Of a stretch of DNA of 64,000 nt, positions 29,297 through 39,133 are shown in pieces. The position numbers and the translations under genes are program-made. The number at the start of each line of letters is the position of its first letter. Position 1 is the stretch's first letter. Source of the DNA: Streptomyces sp. P3 (GTDB lineage Bacteria > Actinomycetota > Actinomycetes > Streptomycetales > Streptomycetaceae); NCBI GenBank assembly GCA_016893485.2, contig JAFEKX020000002.1, positions 1-64,000 on the forward strand, read 5' to 3'. A model generated the notes under the pieces. That model was not told the DNA's origin and ran no database searches. It saw nothing but the letters and a program-made list of their open reading frames with translations.

Positions 29297-30574
29297 ATGT
29301 CGCCCACTCTTTTTGGGGTCACTGAGGATTTCGACGTTATCGTGATCGGCGGCGGGCCCGCCGGTGCGACCACCGCGGGCTTCTCGCCAAGGGGGGCACC
29401 GTGTTCTCGTGCTCGACCGTGAACGGTTCCCGCGGTATCACGTCGGGGAGTCCCTCATTCCCGGTGTGATGGTGCCGATGGAGGAACTCGGTCTGACCGA
29501 GCGTTTGGAGGCGAAGGGGTTCGAGCGTAAATACGGCGGAACTCTGGTGTGGGGAACAACGAGGTTCCGTGGAACTTCTCGTTCACCACCGGCGGCCGTA
29601 TCCCGTACGCCTATCACACGCGCCGGGCCGATCTGGACGCGCTGCTGCTGGACCGGGCGCGGGAGCTGGGTGCGTTCGTCGTGGAGGACGCGACGGTGAA
29701 GGAGCCGCTGGAGGAGGACGGCCGTGTCGTGGGCGTCCGCTACGCGCTGCGCGGTTTGAGCGGTACCCATGAGGCGCGGGCCGCGCTGGTCGTGGACGCG
29801 TCCGGGCAGGCGCGGGTGCTGGGCCGGAAGTTCTCCGCGGTCAACTGGAACGACCAGCTGCGCAATGTCGCGGTGTGGACGTACTTCGACAACTGCCACC
29901 GGCTGCCCGGGGACGAGTGGAGCAACATCCTCATCGAGGGGACCCGGGACGGCTGGTTCTGGGGCATCCCGATCGACAAGGGTGTCTTCAGCGTCGGCTA
30001 CGTGACGCGGTCGGACGTCGCCAGCGGGAGTGACAAGTCGCTGGAGGACCTCTTCGAGTCGGAGATGGCGCAGACCACCAAGCTGAAGGACATCCTCAGG
30101 GACGCGACGCAGGCCGCGGGGTACCGTTCGGCGCGCGACTGGTCGTACACCAACGAGCGTTTCCACGGCAACGGCTGGGTGCTGGTCGGGGACGCCGCCG
30201 CCTTCGTGGACCCGCTGTTCTCCACCGGGGTCGCGCTCGCGACGCTGGCGGGCAGCACCCTGTCGAAGGTCGTCGACACGATCCTGCACAACCCGCAGAT
30301 CGAGGAGAAGGCGCTCGACCGGTACTCGACCGCGTACCAGGACTTCTTCCATGACATCCGCAAGTTCGTGGAGGGCTTCTACGACCGGTCGAAGACGAAG
30401 GGGTTCTATTTCAACCTGGCCCAGGAGATCAACGACCCCGGCCAGGAGAACGACGCGCAGGTCGACTTCGTGAAGCTGATCTCCGGGTTGAGCGGGCGGG
30501 CCGGCGGGCTGTTCGACCTCGATCTCAGCGACCTGGTGGCCGACGCCACGGAAGCGGGTGCGGGCGGGGTGTGA
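29297..30574 (+). CDS. Flavin-dependent halogenase, frameshifted
   Basis: From the ATG at 29297: TEDFDVIVIGGGPAGATTAG has the GxGxxG FAD loop at residues 18-23. Then come GHRVLVLDRERFPRYHVGES and LIPGVMVPMEELGL. After a second frame change near 29550 come NEVPWNFSFTTGGRIPYAYH and RDGWFWGIPIDKGVFSVGYV, where W-F-W-G-I-P is the halogenase WxWxIP motif that blocks monooxygenation. GNGWVLVGDAAAFVDPLFST is the second FAD motif. About 425 residues. It uses FADH2, O2 and halide to chlorinate or brominate an electron-rich arene, plausibly the naphthol core. Frameshifts near 29380 and 29552 sit in G runs, and the rest is uninterrupted. Confidence 0.85.
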
Positions 30575-30585
30575 GGTCCGCGGGC

Positions 30586-30630
30586 ACGACGGTGCGGCAG
30601 CCCTCGGGAAAGGGGCTGCCGCACCGTCGT
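30586..30630. terminator. Bidirectional terminator between halogenase and mini-ECF
   Basis: Arms at 30586-30603 and 30613-30630 form a perfect 18-bp stem with a 9-base loop. It sits 12 bases after the halogenase stop and 2 bases after the convergent sigma-factor stop, so it can serve both strands. Confidence 0.85.
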
Positions 30631-30631
30631 G

Positions 30632-31318
30632 TCACGGCACGTTCGGGGGCGCAGTGGCGGGCGGGGTGTCAGGCCGCCGTGTTCGGCCGCCGGAGTCGTT
30701 GGGGGCGGTGGTCCAGCGGACCGTCTGGATCCGTCCGTCGAGGATGCCGAGGGCGAGGGCGCCCAGGGCTGTGCCGTTGCGGTCGTGGAAGACGGCGCCG
30801 GGGCCGCCGTCCACCTCCTGGGCCGCATGGTGACGCCGATGCGGCCCAGGGCCGGGACGACGGCGGCCAGGACGCGGGCGATCTGGTCCGCGCCGGCGAT
30901 CCGGTCCGGCCAGTACGGGGCCGGGCCGCCAGGGGCGCCGGATGGTGTCGTCGCGGCGGCGGTGAGGCGGCGGCTCACCGCCTCCGAGCAGCCCACCGCG
31001 GACGCGATCTGTGCGGTGCCGCATCCGAAGATCTCCCGCAGGGCGAAGACCGCCCGCTCCAGGGGAGAGCCGTTCCAGGAGCAGTACGGCTGCCGCCGAT
31101 GTCGGGGGTGAGGGGGCCAGGTGGCGGGCGGCCCGGGCGATCCGGGTGACCTCGGCCGACAGGAACGCCCGGGGCGATGCGGGCACGGCAGAGGCGCGCT
31201 CGTAGCCGAGCCGGGTCTCCTCGACGGCGTGGTGGGCCCGGCTCTCGCTGCCCAGGATCCGGTAGGCGATGGAGAACAGCAGCGGCCGTAGTTCCTCGAA
31301 CTCTTCGGTCCGGCTCAC
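30632..31318 (-). CDS. Reduced ECF41-type sigma factor lacking signature motifs
   Basis: A GTG at 31318 with a strong AAGGAGGG site starts MSRTEEFEELRPLLFSIAYR, ILGSESRAHHAVEETRLGYE. This is the sigma-2 region, nearly identical in opening to the ECF41 gene at 36277. Sigma-4 is represented by SAAAVLLLERLSP and, in another frame, IASAVGCSEAVSRRLT. A shortened SnoaL-like tail reads VLAAVVPALGRIGVTM and GAVFHDRNGTALGALALGIL. Aligned to its paralogue it lacks the linker with WLPEP, the DGGGK block, and NPDKL (replaced by TTAPNDSG). About 228 residues against 308. Two frameshifts. Whether it still directs RNA polymerase or acts as a decoy is unknown. Confidence 0.7.
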   Translation of the reverse strand: MSRTEEFEELRPLLFSIAYRILGSESRAHHAVEETRLGYERASAVPASPRAFLSAEVTRIARAARHLAPSPPTSAAAVLLLERLSPGAGGLRPAGDLRMRHRTDRVRGGLLGGGEPPPHRRRDDTIRRPWRPGPVLAGPDRRRGPDRPRPGRRRPGPGPHRRHHAAQEVDGGPGAVFHDRNGTALGALALGILDGRIQTVRWTTAPNDSGGRTRRPDTPPATAPPNVP

Positions 31319-31650
31319 CCGGTTCCTCCCTCCTTCTTGGACGTGGCGGACGGTGTCCGCCTTCTGCTCGCCGTGGGAGGGGCACCGCCCCCGCGCGGTG
31401 GCATTGGCTCTCCTCCCCCGCGCCGTACGCCCACCGCCTGTACGCCCGCCGGCCGCCCGCACTCGGTGTGTCTGCCGTGCACGAGACGAGACGGTCCCGG
31501 TGCGCGTGACATCGGGGGTGGGGACCGGCGCGCCCGCCCGCCGGCCGGGGAGGCTCGGGGCGGGCGGGCGCGGCGGTTCGTGCGGGGCAGTCACCTGGAG
31601 GGTGGCTGCCCCGCGGGTCCGTGCGCACCCCTGGGGGTGGGGCGTGCACG
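31319..31650. other. Leader region upstream of the mini-ECF gene
   Basis: An open arginine-rich frame crosses this region but shows no family pattern. The only clear element is the AAGGAGGG site just before the GTG at 31318. Confidence 0.4.
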
Positions 31651-31984
31651 GGGGCCGGGGTTCAGGGCGCCGTGGGGGGGCGGGCGTCCGGTGGGTGTGC
31701 TGGGCGGCGTAGACCGCCAGGAACGCGGCGAGTGCGTGGGGTCCACCGCCGGGCTCCAGGCCGGTGACCGGGATGGACCGGCCCAGGCCCTGGGCCAGCG
31801 TGCTGTGGGCCCGCAGGGCGCGGGCGGCCAGTTCGCCGGGACCGGAGCCGAGGCCCGGTGCAGGGTCCGGGCCGGAGTCCGGGGCGGGAGCGGGAGAGGT
31901 CATGGCGAGGGCCTCGGTCCGGGCCCGGGAGACCAGGTCGACAGTGTGCGCGTGGCGTGCAGGGGCGGGCGGGGCGGCGCTCAT
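31651..31984 (-). CDS. Small alanine/proline-rich hypothetical protein
   Basis: The ATG at 31984 has an AGGAGAGG site about ten bases upstream. The protein opens MSAAPPAPARHAHTVDLVSR, ARTEALAMTS and continues ELAARALRAHSTLAQGLGRS, GGGPHALAAFLAVYAAQH. About 110 residues, with the true stop obscured because the frame stays open into the next gene. No membrane segment. It starts 71 bases after the haloperoxidase-like gene and is probably co-transcribed with it. Function unknown. Confidence 0.45.
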
Positions 31985-32054
31985 CGGCTGTCTTCCTCTC
32001 CTGCGGGCCGTGCCCCGGCGTGTCCGTGATTTCCACCGGTCGCCGGGGCGGGGG

Positions 32055-33503
32055 TCAGTGCCCGGTGTCCCCGGCGATGTGGCGCTGGATGAAGTCGTGG
32101 GCGAGGTCGCCGAACTGGGCGCCGAAGGGGATGGAGTGCTGGGCGGTGGCGGGGAAGGCGACGCCGGCCCAGACGCGGCTGGCGGCGCAGTCGTTCTCGA
32201 AGGCGGTCCAGGTCTCCCAGGTCAGTTTGAGGTCGGCGGCGGGGACGAGGCCGGGTTCGGTCTGGGTGGTGCCGGCGGGGATGGCGTGGGTCCAGTCGAG
32301 GATGTCGTCGCCGAGGAAGCGGCGGGCGGCCTGGGCCTGGGCGGAGCACAGGGTGGTGAAGGCGGAGGGGGTATTCGGGGTGGCTGCCCGGGGGAGGTAG
32401 CCGCTCCACTGGTCGGCGGGCAGGTCGGTGACGGTGCCCTGGCCGGGGCCGCCCCAGGCGGTGACCGGGGTGTCGCCGTGGACGTGGCGGACGGCGCTGA
32501 AGGGGCGTACGGCGTCGTGGGCGTGTTTGTGGTGCCAGACGGCGATGAGGTTGTCGAAGCGGGCCAGGGCGGTGGTGGCGAAGAGGTGGGCCCAGCCGTC
32601 CAGGTCCAGGTCGTGGGCGAGGGCGGCGGCGCGGGGGGCCCAGGTGAGGGAGACCGGTGAATGTTCGAAGAACTCGGCCTTGACCTTCTGTTCGTCGCTC
32701 AGGGCGGCCGAGGCGGCCAGGACCTCGTCGACCGCGTCGCGGTAGGCGGCGGGGGCAGCGGGGTCGAGGTGGGCGGGCGGCGCGAGGGGGAAGGCGGCGG
32801 GGTCCTGGTAGGTGAGGGGGTGACCAGCCGCAGCTGGGGGTGAGGAACTGCTGGACGGTGTAGACGCCCTTGTCGCCCGGTCCGCCGCCCACGCGCCGCT
32901 GGTGGGGGCCCAGCGCGGGCTGCCAGCGGGTGGGGTCGGTCAGTGCGTAGGCGGTGTTGACGGGGACGTAGCCGGTGTAGTCGGCGTAGGGGCGGGGGTG
33001 GTAGGTGCGGCCCCGGTCGCCGCGGGGGTTCATGCCGTCGTCGTGGTGGGCGGCCACGACGGCGGTGCCTGCGGTGTTGCCGATGCCGACGGGGGTGGCC
33101 GGGTCGCGGGAGTCGTCGTCGGGGTCGAGGCCGAAGGCGGTCATCGCCATCCGCATGACGGGGGCGCGTTCCTCGAAGACGGCTTTGACGACCTGGTAGG
33201 AGGCGTACAGGCCGGCGATGTTCTTGTTGCGGTTGGTGGCGGACTCCCCGGCGGGCCGGCGGGCGATGCGGGAGTGCACCCTGGGCGGTGGGGTGGTAGG
33301 GGGCCAGCGCGTCGAACCAGGCGAGCTGGAACTGGAGGGTGATCCAGGTGTAGACGGGGTGTCCCGGGGGCGATGGCCTCGGCCGGGGAAACCGCCGCCG
33401 CCGTTGGTGGTGATCAGGTCCCGGATGAAGTTGCCGTGGTCGAAGTCGAAGGCGACCTTCGGGGCGGCGGGGGTGCGGCGGGCGAGGGGCCGGACGTCGT
33501 CAT
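32055..33503 (-). CDS. Vanadium haloperoxidase-like (DUF6851/PAP2-related) protein, frameshifted
   Basis: The ATG at 33503 begins MTTSGPSPAAP. Reassembled segments read FDFDHGNFIRDLITTNGG, YTWITLQFQLAWFDALAPYH, IAGLYASYQVVKAVFEERAP, DGMNPRGDRGRTYHPRPYAD, YTGYVPVNTAYALTDPTRWQ, DKGVYTVQQFLTP and HAHDAVRPFSAVRHVHGDTP. Then come AWGGPGQGTV and a C-terminal HSIPFGAQFGDLAHDFI. The all-helical PAP2-type layout with R-P-x-S-A-x-R matches the vanadate-dependent haloperoxidase/DUF6851 group, about 480 residues. In related naphthoquinone meroterpenoid clusters such enzymes do halogenation-cyclisation or alpha-hydroxyketone shifts. Catalytic histidine placement cannot be verified through the four or more frameshifts. 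Confidence 0.6.
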
Positions 33504-33773
33504 GGGTCGTGTCCTTTTCCTGATTCCTGGTTCGCGATTCATGATTTTTGATTTATGCAGGCAGCGGGTCCGTGTCGCTAATTCCGTCCGGGAATTCTGC
33601 ATTCCACCCCATCGAGAGTATCTGCCGCCGCTCGAGGCGCGGTGGAAACCCACTGCATTTACCGGCCTCACCCGATATCGAGGGGAAAGATTAGCTAATA
33701 TCTTGACAGGGGAGTTTCGGGCGCCGATGCTTTCATGGACCGAGATATGGATATGAGCATCGGAGGATGATGA
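33504..33773. promoter_or_regulatory. AT-rich divergent promoter region
   Basis: The 270 bases between the haloperoxidase-like gene and the first prenyltransferase are markedly A+T-richer than their surroundings. TTGACA at 33703-33708 is a candidate -35 box for the rightward gene, with no strong -10. An ATCGGAGGATG site precedes the ATG at 33774. Confidence 0.5.
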
Positions 33774-34675
33774 ATGAGCGGGACAGCGGAACTGGAGAGT
33801 CTTTATTCCGTCATGGAGGAAACGGCCGGGCTGCTGGACATCACGCCCTCGCGCGAACGGGTCTGGCCCGTCCTCACCGCCTACGCTTCCTTCATCCCGC
33901 AGGCCGTGATCGCGTTCCGGGTGGCGACGCGTGACACGGGGACGTCGACTGCCGTTTCACGGCATTCCCCGCGGTTTCGACCCCTACGCCCATGCCGTGG
34001 CGCACTCCCTGACCCCGCGGACGGACCACCCCGTCGGCTCGCTGCTGGCCGACCTCGAGGAGCGGTTCCCGATCCCCTGCCACGGTGCCGACTTCGGGCT
34101 CGTCGGCGGTTTCAAGAAGACCTGGACGTTCTTCCCGGTCGACGACCTGCAGAAGCTGTCGGATCTCTCCGAGGTCCCCTCCATGCCCCGCAGCCTGGGC
34201 CTCAACAGCGGCTTCTACGCCCGCTACGGTCTGGACGACAAGATCAGCATGGTCGGGATCGACTACCCCAGCAGGACAGTCAACGTCTACTTCCTCGGCG
34301 CCCCCGCCGCCTGCCGCGAGCCGGAGACCGTGCGCGCGATGATGCGCGACATCGGCCTGCCCGAGCCCAGCGAGACGATGCTGCGCCACGCCGCACAGGC
34401 CGGCGGCATCTACACAACCCTGAACTGGGACTCCCCCGACATCCAGCGGATCACCTTCGCCGCACTGCTGCCTGACGTCCGCGAGCTCCCCGCCCGCTTC
34501 GGCGCCGACCCCGGGTGGAGCGGTTCGCGCTCGGCGCCCCCACACCTACGGGCCGGTCGGCAAGGGCCTGTACAACGTGGCGTCGTACGCCGGCGGGGAG
34601 TACTTCAAGCTCCAGACGTACTACCAGATCAGCGACGGTTCCGTGGAGGCCAAGGGGCTGCTCGGCCGCACCTGA
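33774..34675 (+). CDS. ABBA aromatic prenyltransferase (NphB/CloQ type) 1
   Basis: MSGTAELESLYSVMEETAGL at 33774 leads into VWPVLTAYASFIPQAVIAFR. After frame changes at 33950 and 34515 it reads DPYAHAVAHSLTPRTDHPVG, LVGGFKKTWTFFPVDDLQKL, MVGIDYPSRTVNVYF, MRDIGLPEPSETMLRHAAQA, YTTLNWDSPDIQRITFAALL and YFKLQTYYQISDGSVEAKGL. The repeated alpha-beta-beta-alpha pattern, basic KKTW segment and NWDS are those of the Mg-dependent soluble NphB family, about 300 residues. It moves a prenyl group from its diphosphate to a naphthol carbon. Paralogue of 39134-40067. The two probably act on different positions or different prenyl donors. Confidence 0.88.
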
Positions 34676-34684
34676 CAGCGGCCC

Positions 34685-34745
34685 GGGCACAAAAGGGCGG
34701 GCCCCGCCCCCTCTGGCCGAGGGGGCGGGGCCCGCCTTTTGTGCC
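34685..34745. terminator. Strong bidirectional terminator
   Basis: Arms at 34686-34710 and 34722-34745 pair over 24 positions with a single bulge, bounded by AAAA/TTTT at the base. It lies 10 bases after the prenyltransferase stop and 23 bases before the convergent transporter's stop. Confidence 0.85.
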
Positions 34746-34767
34746 GCATGCCGTGTGTGCCGTGGGC

Positions 34768-36183
34768 TCACACCTGTCCCGGAGCGGAGGCGGGCGCGGG
34801 AGTGGGTGCGGGCAACGGGCGGACGGTGGTGGTGTGCGGGGCGGCGGTGCGGTGCCGGCGGGCGCGGGCCCTCAGCGTCCGTACCGCCGGCAGGCACAGG
34901 GCCAGGGGCACCGCCAGGACGGTCAGCACCGTGCCCAGGCTCCAGCCCGCGTGTGCCATCAGGCCGCCCGCGAGGCCGCCGAGGACCGGGCCCAGCTTGC
35001 CGGCGCTGTTGGCCCAGCTGATGCCGGTGGCGCGCACGGCCGGCGGGTAGGCGAGCGCGGCGATCACCTGCAGCGCGGAGTTCGCCGCCGGCAGGCACAG
35101 CCCCAGGACGAACGCCCCGGCCAGCAGCGTCGCGAACTGCCCCGCCCACAGGAGCGCGGCCGCCAGGCCCAGCACGGCCGCGCCCCACAGGACGGCCAGC
35201 ACCACGAACCGGTCCAGGCGCCGCAGGACGAAGGAGACCGCGAGCTGTCCCAGCAGGCCGCCCCACCCGAACACCGCGACGGCCACGCCCGCCTGAGCGG
35301 ACGTCAGGCCCGCGCGCTCGGCCAGCAGCGGCAGATAGCTCAGGATCAGGCCCACCACGCCCAGCCCCGCCAGGAAGCACAGCCACAGCAGGAGCGTGGT
35401 GCGGGCCGCCTCCCCGACAGGACGGTCCGTGCGACCGGACGCCGGGCGGGCGCGGCCCGCTCCAGGTCCACGCCGGACACGTCCCGCTCCCCACCGCGGC
35501 CCGCAGCGCCCCGTGCACTTCCGCGGCGGGCCGGCCGCGGGCGGCCAGCACGCTCACCGACTCCGGGACGAACACGAGCAGCGCCGGGACCAGCAGCAGC
35601 GGGGCGAGCCCGCACGCCAGCAGCAGCACCGGCCAGCCGTGGTCGGGGATCAGGACCGAGGAGAGGATCCCGCCGGCGGTCGTGCCGGCCGTCACCCCGG
35701 CGAAGGCCAGCGCGACCGTCTGGCCCCGGCGTCCGGCCGGCGTCCAGTCCGCGACCAGCGCCATCATCGTCGGCAGCACCGCCCCCAGCCCCAGACAGGC
35801 CACGATCCGCACCCCGGCGAACGCGCCGATGCCGTGCGTGAACGCCATCCCCGCCGTGCCGAGGCCGAAGACGGCGACACCGGCGGCGGTGACACCCCGG
35901 CGGCCGTAGCGGTCGGCCAGCGGGCCGGCCCCCGCACCGCCCGCCACCATCGCCAGCACGCTCAGCGTCACCGTCGCGGTGACCGCGCCGTCACCGACAC
36001 CCCACTGCTTCTCGATCCGGGGTAGACGAAGGCGGCGACGACCGCGTCGAGGCCTTCGGCCACCATCATCAGCAGGCCCAGGATCACGATGAGCCACTGC
36101 CGGCGGCTCATCGGACCGCGGTCGATGAACTCCTGGGGACTAGGACGCGCCGAGGCGTCCGTGATCGAGGCATCCGTGGTCAC
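34768..36183 (-). CDS. MFS transporter, aromatic acid:H+ symporter-like
   Basis: A GTG at 36183 starts MTTDASITDASARPSPQEFI. TM1 reads QWLIVILGLLMMVAEGLDAV with the G-L-D motif of the AAHS branch. After a frame change near 36020 come TATVTLSVLAMVAGGAGAGP, LADRYGRRGVTAAGVAVFGL (loop 2-3 D-R-x-G-R-R), MMALVADWTPAGRRGQTVAL and a C-terminal half with RRLDRFVVLAVLWGAAVLGL. Twelve helices and about 465 residues. Probably exports or imports an aromatic intermediate or product. It lies downstream of the ECF41 gene on the same strand, separated by a hairpin at 36233-36260. A second frameshift is near 35430. Confidence 0.8.
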
Positions 36184-36232
36184 CGGCGGACCCCTTTCGA
36201 GGCGAGGAAGGAAAACAGGAGGAAACAGCAGA

Positions 36233-36260
36233 ACGCCTCTCCGCGCGGGCGGAGAGGCGT
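36233..36260. terminator. Hairpin terminator after the ECF41 gene
   Basis: ACGCCTCTCCG (36233-36243) and CGGAGAGGCGT (36250-36260) form an 11-bp perfect stem with a 6-base loop, 17 bases beyond the ECF41 stop on the minus strand. A following T-rich stretch is modest. Confidence 0.65.
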
Positions 36261-36276
36261 AGGAAAGAAAAAGGGG

Positions 36277-37202
36277 TCAGTGCGGGGTGCGGCGGGCTCT
36301 GCTGGCCTCGCGGCTGAGGGCCCAGGCGTCGGCGACCGGGCCCAGGTGGGCGAGCTTGTCGGGGTTGGTCACCGAGCGGATCGCCTGGATCTGCCCGTCC
36401 AGGACGTCCAGGGTCCAGGCGGTGAGCACTCTCCCGTCGCGGTCGCGGAAGATCGCGCCGGGCTGGCCGTTGATCTCGCGCGGCTCCAGCGTCACCTCCA
36501 CCCGCACCAGCGCGGGCACCACCGAGGCCAGCAGGCGGGCCGTGTTGCCGGCGCCGCTGACGGCCCTGGCCAGCTGCGGGGTCTTGCCGCCGCCGTCGCC
36601 GACCATCTGCGCGTCCGCGGCGAGCAGTTCACGCAGGCCTTCCACGTCGCCCTCCCGCAGTGCGCAGAAGAAACGCTCGGCGAGTTCGTCGCGCTCGGCG
36701 CGGTCGGCCTCGAAACGGGGGCGTTCGGCGGCCATGTGGCGGCGGGCGCGGACCGCGAGCTGGCGGCAGGCGCTCTGGGAGCGGCCCACCGCCGAGGCGA
36801 TCGCCGGGAAGTCGAAGGCGAACACCTCGCGCAGCACGAACACCGCACGCTCCAGCGGGGACAGCCGCTCCAGCAGGATCAGGGCCGCCATGGAGACGGA
36901 GTCGGCCAGTTCCGCCGAGCGGGCCGGGTCCTCATAGGGGTCGGTGAGGAGGGGTTCGGGCAGCCACGGTCCGACGTACTGCTCCGCGCCGGACCCGGGC
37001 CGAGCGCAGGACGTCGATCGAGACGCGGGTGACCACGGCCGACAGGAAGGACTTCACCGACGCGGGGCTGGCCGGGAGGCGTCGTAGCGCAGCCAGGTCT
37101 CCTGGACGGCGTCCTCGGCCTCGCTGACGCTTCCCAGGATGCGGTAGGCGATGGAGAACAGCAGGGACCGCAGTTCCTCGAACTCCTCGATCCGGGTCAC
37201 CG
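36277..37202 (-). CDS. ECF41-family sigma factor with SnoaL-like C-terminal domain
   Basis: A GTG at 37202 begins MTRIEEFEELRSLLFSIAYR, ILGSVSEAEDAVQETWLRYD (sigma-2). After one frame change near 37085 come VKSFLSAVVTRVSIDVLRSA, the linker VGPWLPEPLLTDPYEDPARS with WLPEP, and sigma-4 (LLERLSPLERAVFVLREVFA, IASAVGRSQSACRQLAVRAR). The SnoaL-like domain carries DGGGKTPQLARA and NPDKLAHLG. WLPEP, DGGG and NPDKL are the published hallmarks of ECF41, whose C-terminal domain tunes activity in place of an anti-sigma factor. About 308 residues. Likely targets include the AhpD-like gene at 28044. Confidence 0.9.
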
Positions 37203-37455
37203 CGATCTCCTCCCTGAAGCCGTGGAGACTTGGGGGCTGGGGCTGGGCTTTGGGGGCCGGGGCTCGGCGTCGGGGCCTGTGCCGGGGCGGATTTTCACCC
37301 TAGGGGCGGGGCCGGTGCGCGTCCCGCGCCCTCCAGGGGACTTCGAGTACGCCTGTAGCGGGAGTCGAGCGGGAACGGTGAAGCGGCTGGCCCCGCCCGG
37401 AAGATGGTCCGGGCGGGGGCCGGCCGCTGGAGGGAGCCGGTGCGGCTCTGTGCGG
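37203..37455. other. Intergenic region with a terminator hairpin
   Basis: CCCCGCCCGGA (37391-37401) and TCCGGGCGGGG (37408-37418) form an 11-bp perfect stem downstream of the minus-strand DHA2 transporter. The remainder, up to the ECF41 gene, presumably holds its promoter, but I see no clear box. Confidence 0.6.
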
Positions 37456-38975
37456 TCAGGAGCGGGCCGCTTCGGTCTGTTCGGACGGCTTGGGGGCGGG
37501 AGCGCCGGCCGGTGCGGGCAGCGGGCCGCCGCGCAGCAGGAGGGCGGAGACGACCGCGCCGAGGCCGAAGATGGCCGTGCACCACCAGAACACCCGGGTG
37601 TCGCCGTGGATCGACGCCAGGTGCAGGTCCTGCAGGGTGGGGCTGCCCGTCACGTGGCCCGCGAGCCAGTCGGTGGCGGCGGTGGCGGCAATCGTGTTGA
37701 GCAGGGCGGTGCCGATGGCGCCGCCGAGCTGCTGGCCGGTGCTGATGACGGCCGAGGCGATACCCGCGTCCTGCGGGGCCACCCCGGAGGTGCCCGCGCT
37801 CAGCGCCGCGCCGTAGATGAGGCCCATGCCGATGCCGACCAGCAGGACGGGGCCCAGGATGTGGGTGGCGTAGGCGGAGTTGGCGTCGATCTGGGTCAGG
37901 CCGGCCATGCCGGCGGCGCTGATCAGCAGGCCGCCGGTGATCAGCGGGCGCGGGCCGAACTTCGGCAGCAGCTTGATGGCGCCCACGCTGGTGCCCACCG
38001 GGGTGATCGCGATCATCGGGAGCAGTGCGCAGCCGGAGGTGATCGCCGAGTAGCCCAGGATGGTCTGCATGTAGTAGACGAGGAACATCAGGATGCCGAA
38101 GAAGCCGATGCCGACCAGGAGCACGGTGAAGTAGGCGGCGCCGCGGGTGCGGCTGAGGACGATCCGGGGCGGCAGCAGCGGGTGGGCGGCGCGTGTCTGC
38201 CAGACCGAGAAGGCGACCAGCAGGACGGCGCCCCGGCGAGGAAGCCCCAGGTCGACGTCTCGCCCCAGCCGTTGTGCGCGTTGGAGAAGCCCAGCACCAC
38301 GGCGAACATGCCGGCCGAGGCGAGCAGCACGCCGGGGATGTCCATCCGGGCGCCGGACTTGGGCTGGTCCTGCAGCAGTGCCATGCCGCCGAAGAACGCG
38401 ACGGCGGCCAGCAGCAGGTTGACGTACATGCACCAGCGCCAGCTCAGACCGGAGGTCAGCGCACCGCCGATGATCAGGCCCCACCCGAGCCGCTGGCCAC
38501 CACGCCGCTGAAGACGCCGAAGGCCTTGGCGCGTTCCTTGGGGTCGGTGAACGTGGTGGCCAGCAGGGCCAGGCAGGAGGGCGAGAGCAGCGCGGCGAAC
38601 GCGCCCTGGCAGGCACGGGCGGTCACCAGCATCTCGAAGTTGGTCGCGGCGCCGCCCACCGCGGAGGCGGCCGCGAAGCCCAGCAGGCCGATCAGGAAGG
38701 CCCGCTTGCGGCCGATCAGGTCGGAGAGCCGGCCGCAGAACAGCAGCAGACCCGCCGAACGGCAGCGCGTAGGCGGTCACGATCCACTGCCGGTCGGCGT
38801 TGCTGAAGTCCAGCGCCCGCTGCGCGGGAGGGCAGCGCGATGTTCATGACGGTCAGGTCGAGGCCGACCATCAGATAGGCGGTGCAGATGACGGCGCCGA
38901 TCAGCCACCGCCGCCGTGCGTCGGCGGCCGCCCCGTGCTCGGCCCAGCCGTGGCGGCTGCGCTCTGTGCTGCCAT
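37456..38975 (-). CDS. DHA2-family (EmrB/QacA) MFS drug exporter
   Basis: The ATG at 38975 has an AAGGAGAAG site about nine bases upstream. The protein reads WLIGAVICTAYLMVGLDLTV, MNIALPSAQRALDFSNADRQ, WIVTAYALPFGG (motif D1 L-D-x-T-V-x-N-x-A-L-P), GRLSDLIGRKRAFLIGL, then SWRWCMYVNLLLAAVAFFGG and FGILMFLVYYMQTILGYSAI. It ends APAGAPAPKPSEQTEAARS. Fourteen helices and about 500 residues. A proton-driven exporter and the best candidate for product efflux and self-resistance. Frameshifts near 38840, 38755, 38490 and 38235 sit in G/C runs. Confidence 0.85.
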
Positions 38976-39133
38976 GATCATCTTCTCCTTGTTCCGTAAT
39001 CCGGCGATTTGGCGAACGGGCTCGAGGCCTCGCCCCTAGGACGAGACACGGGGTGGCGGCTGTGACATCACCGCGGGCGAACGCGGCCGGACAGCGAGAG
39101 AGCGGGAAGAGGGCGGGCGCCGGTGACGCGGCG

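Noticed and set aside
29297..30574. Halogenase as a true pseudogene
   Set aside because: Both breaks are one-base changes at G runs and all motifs are intact. An artefact is more likely.
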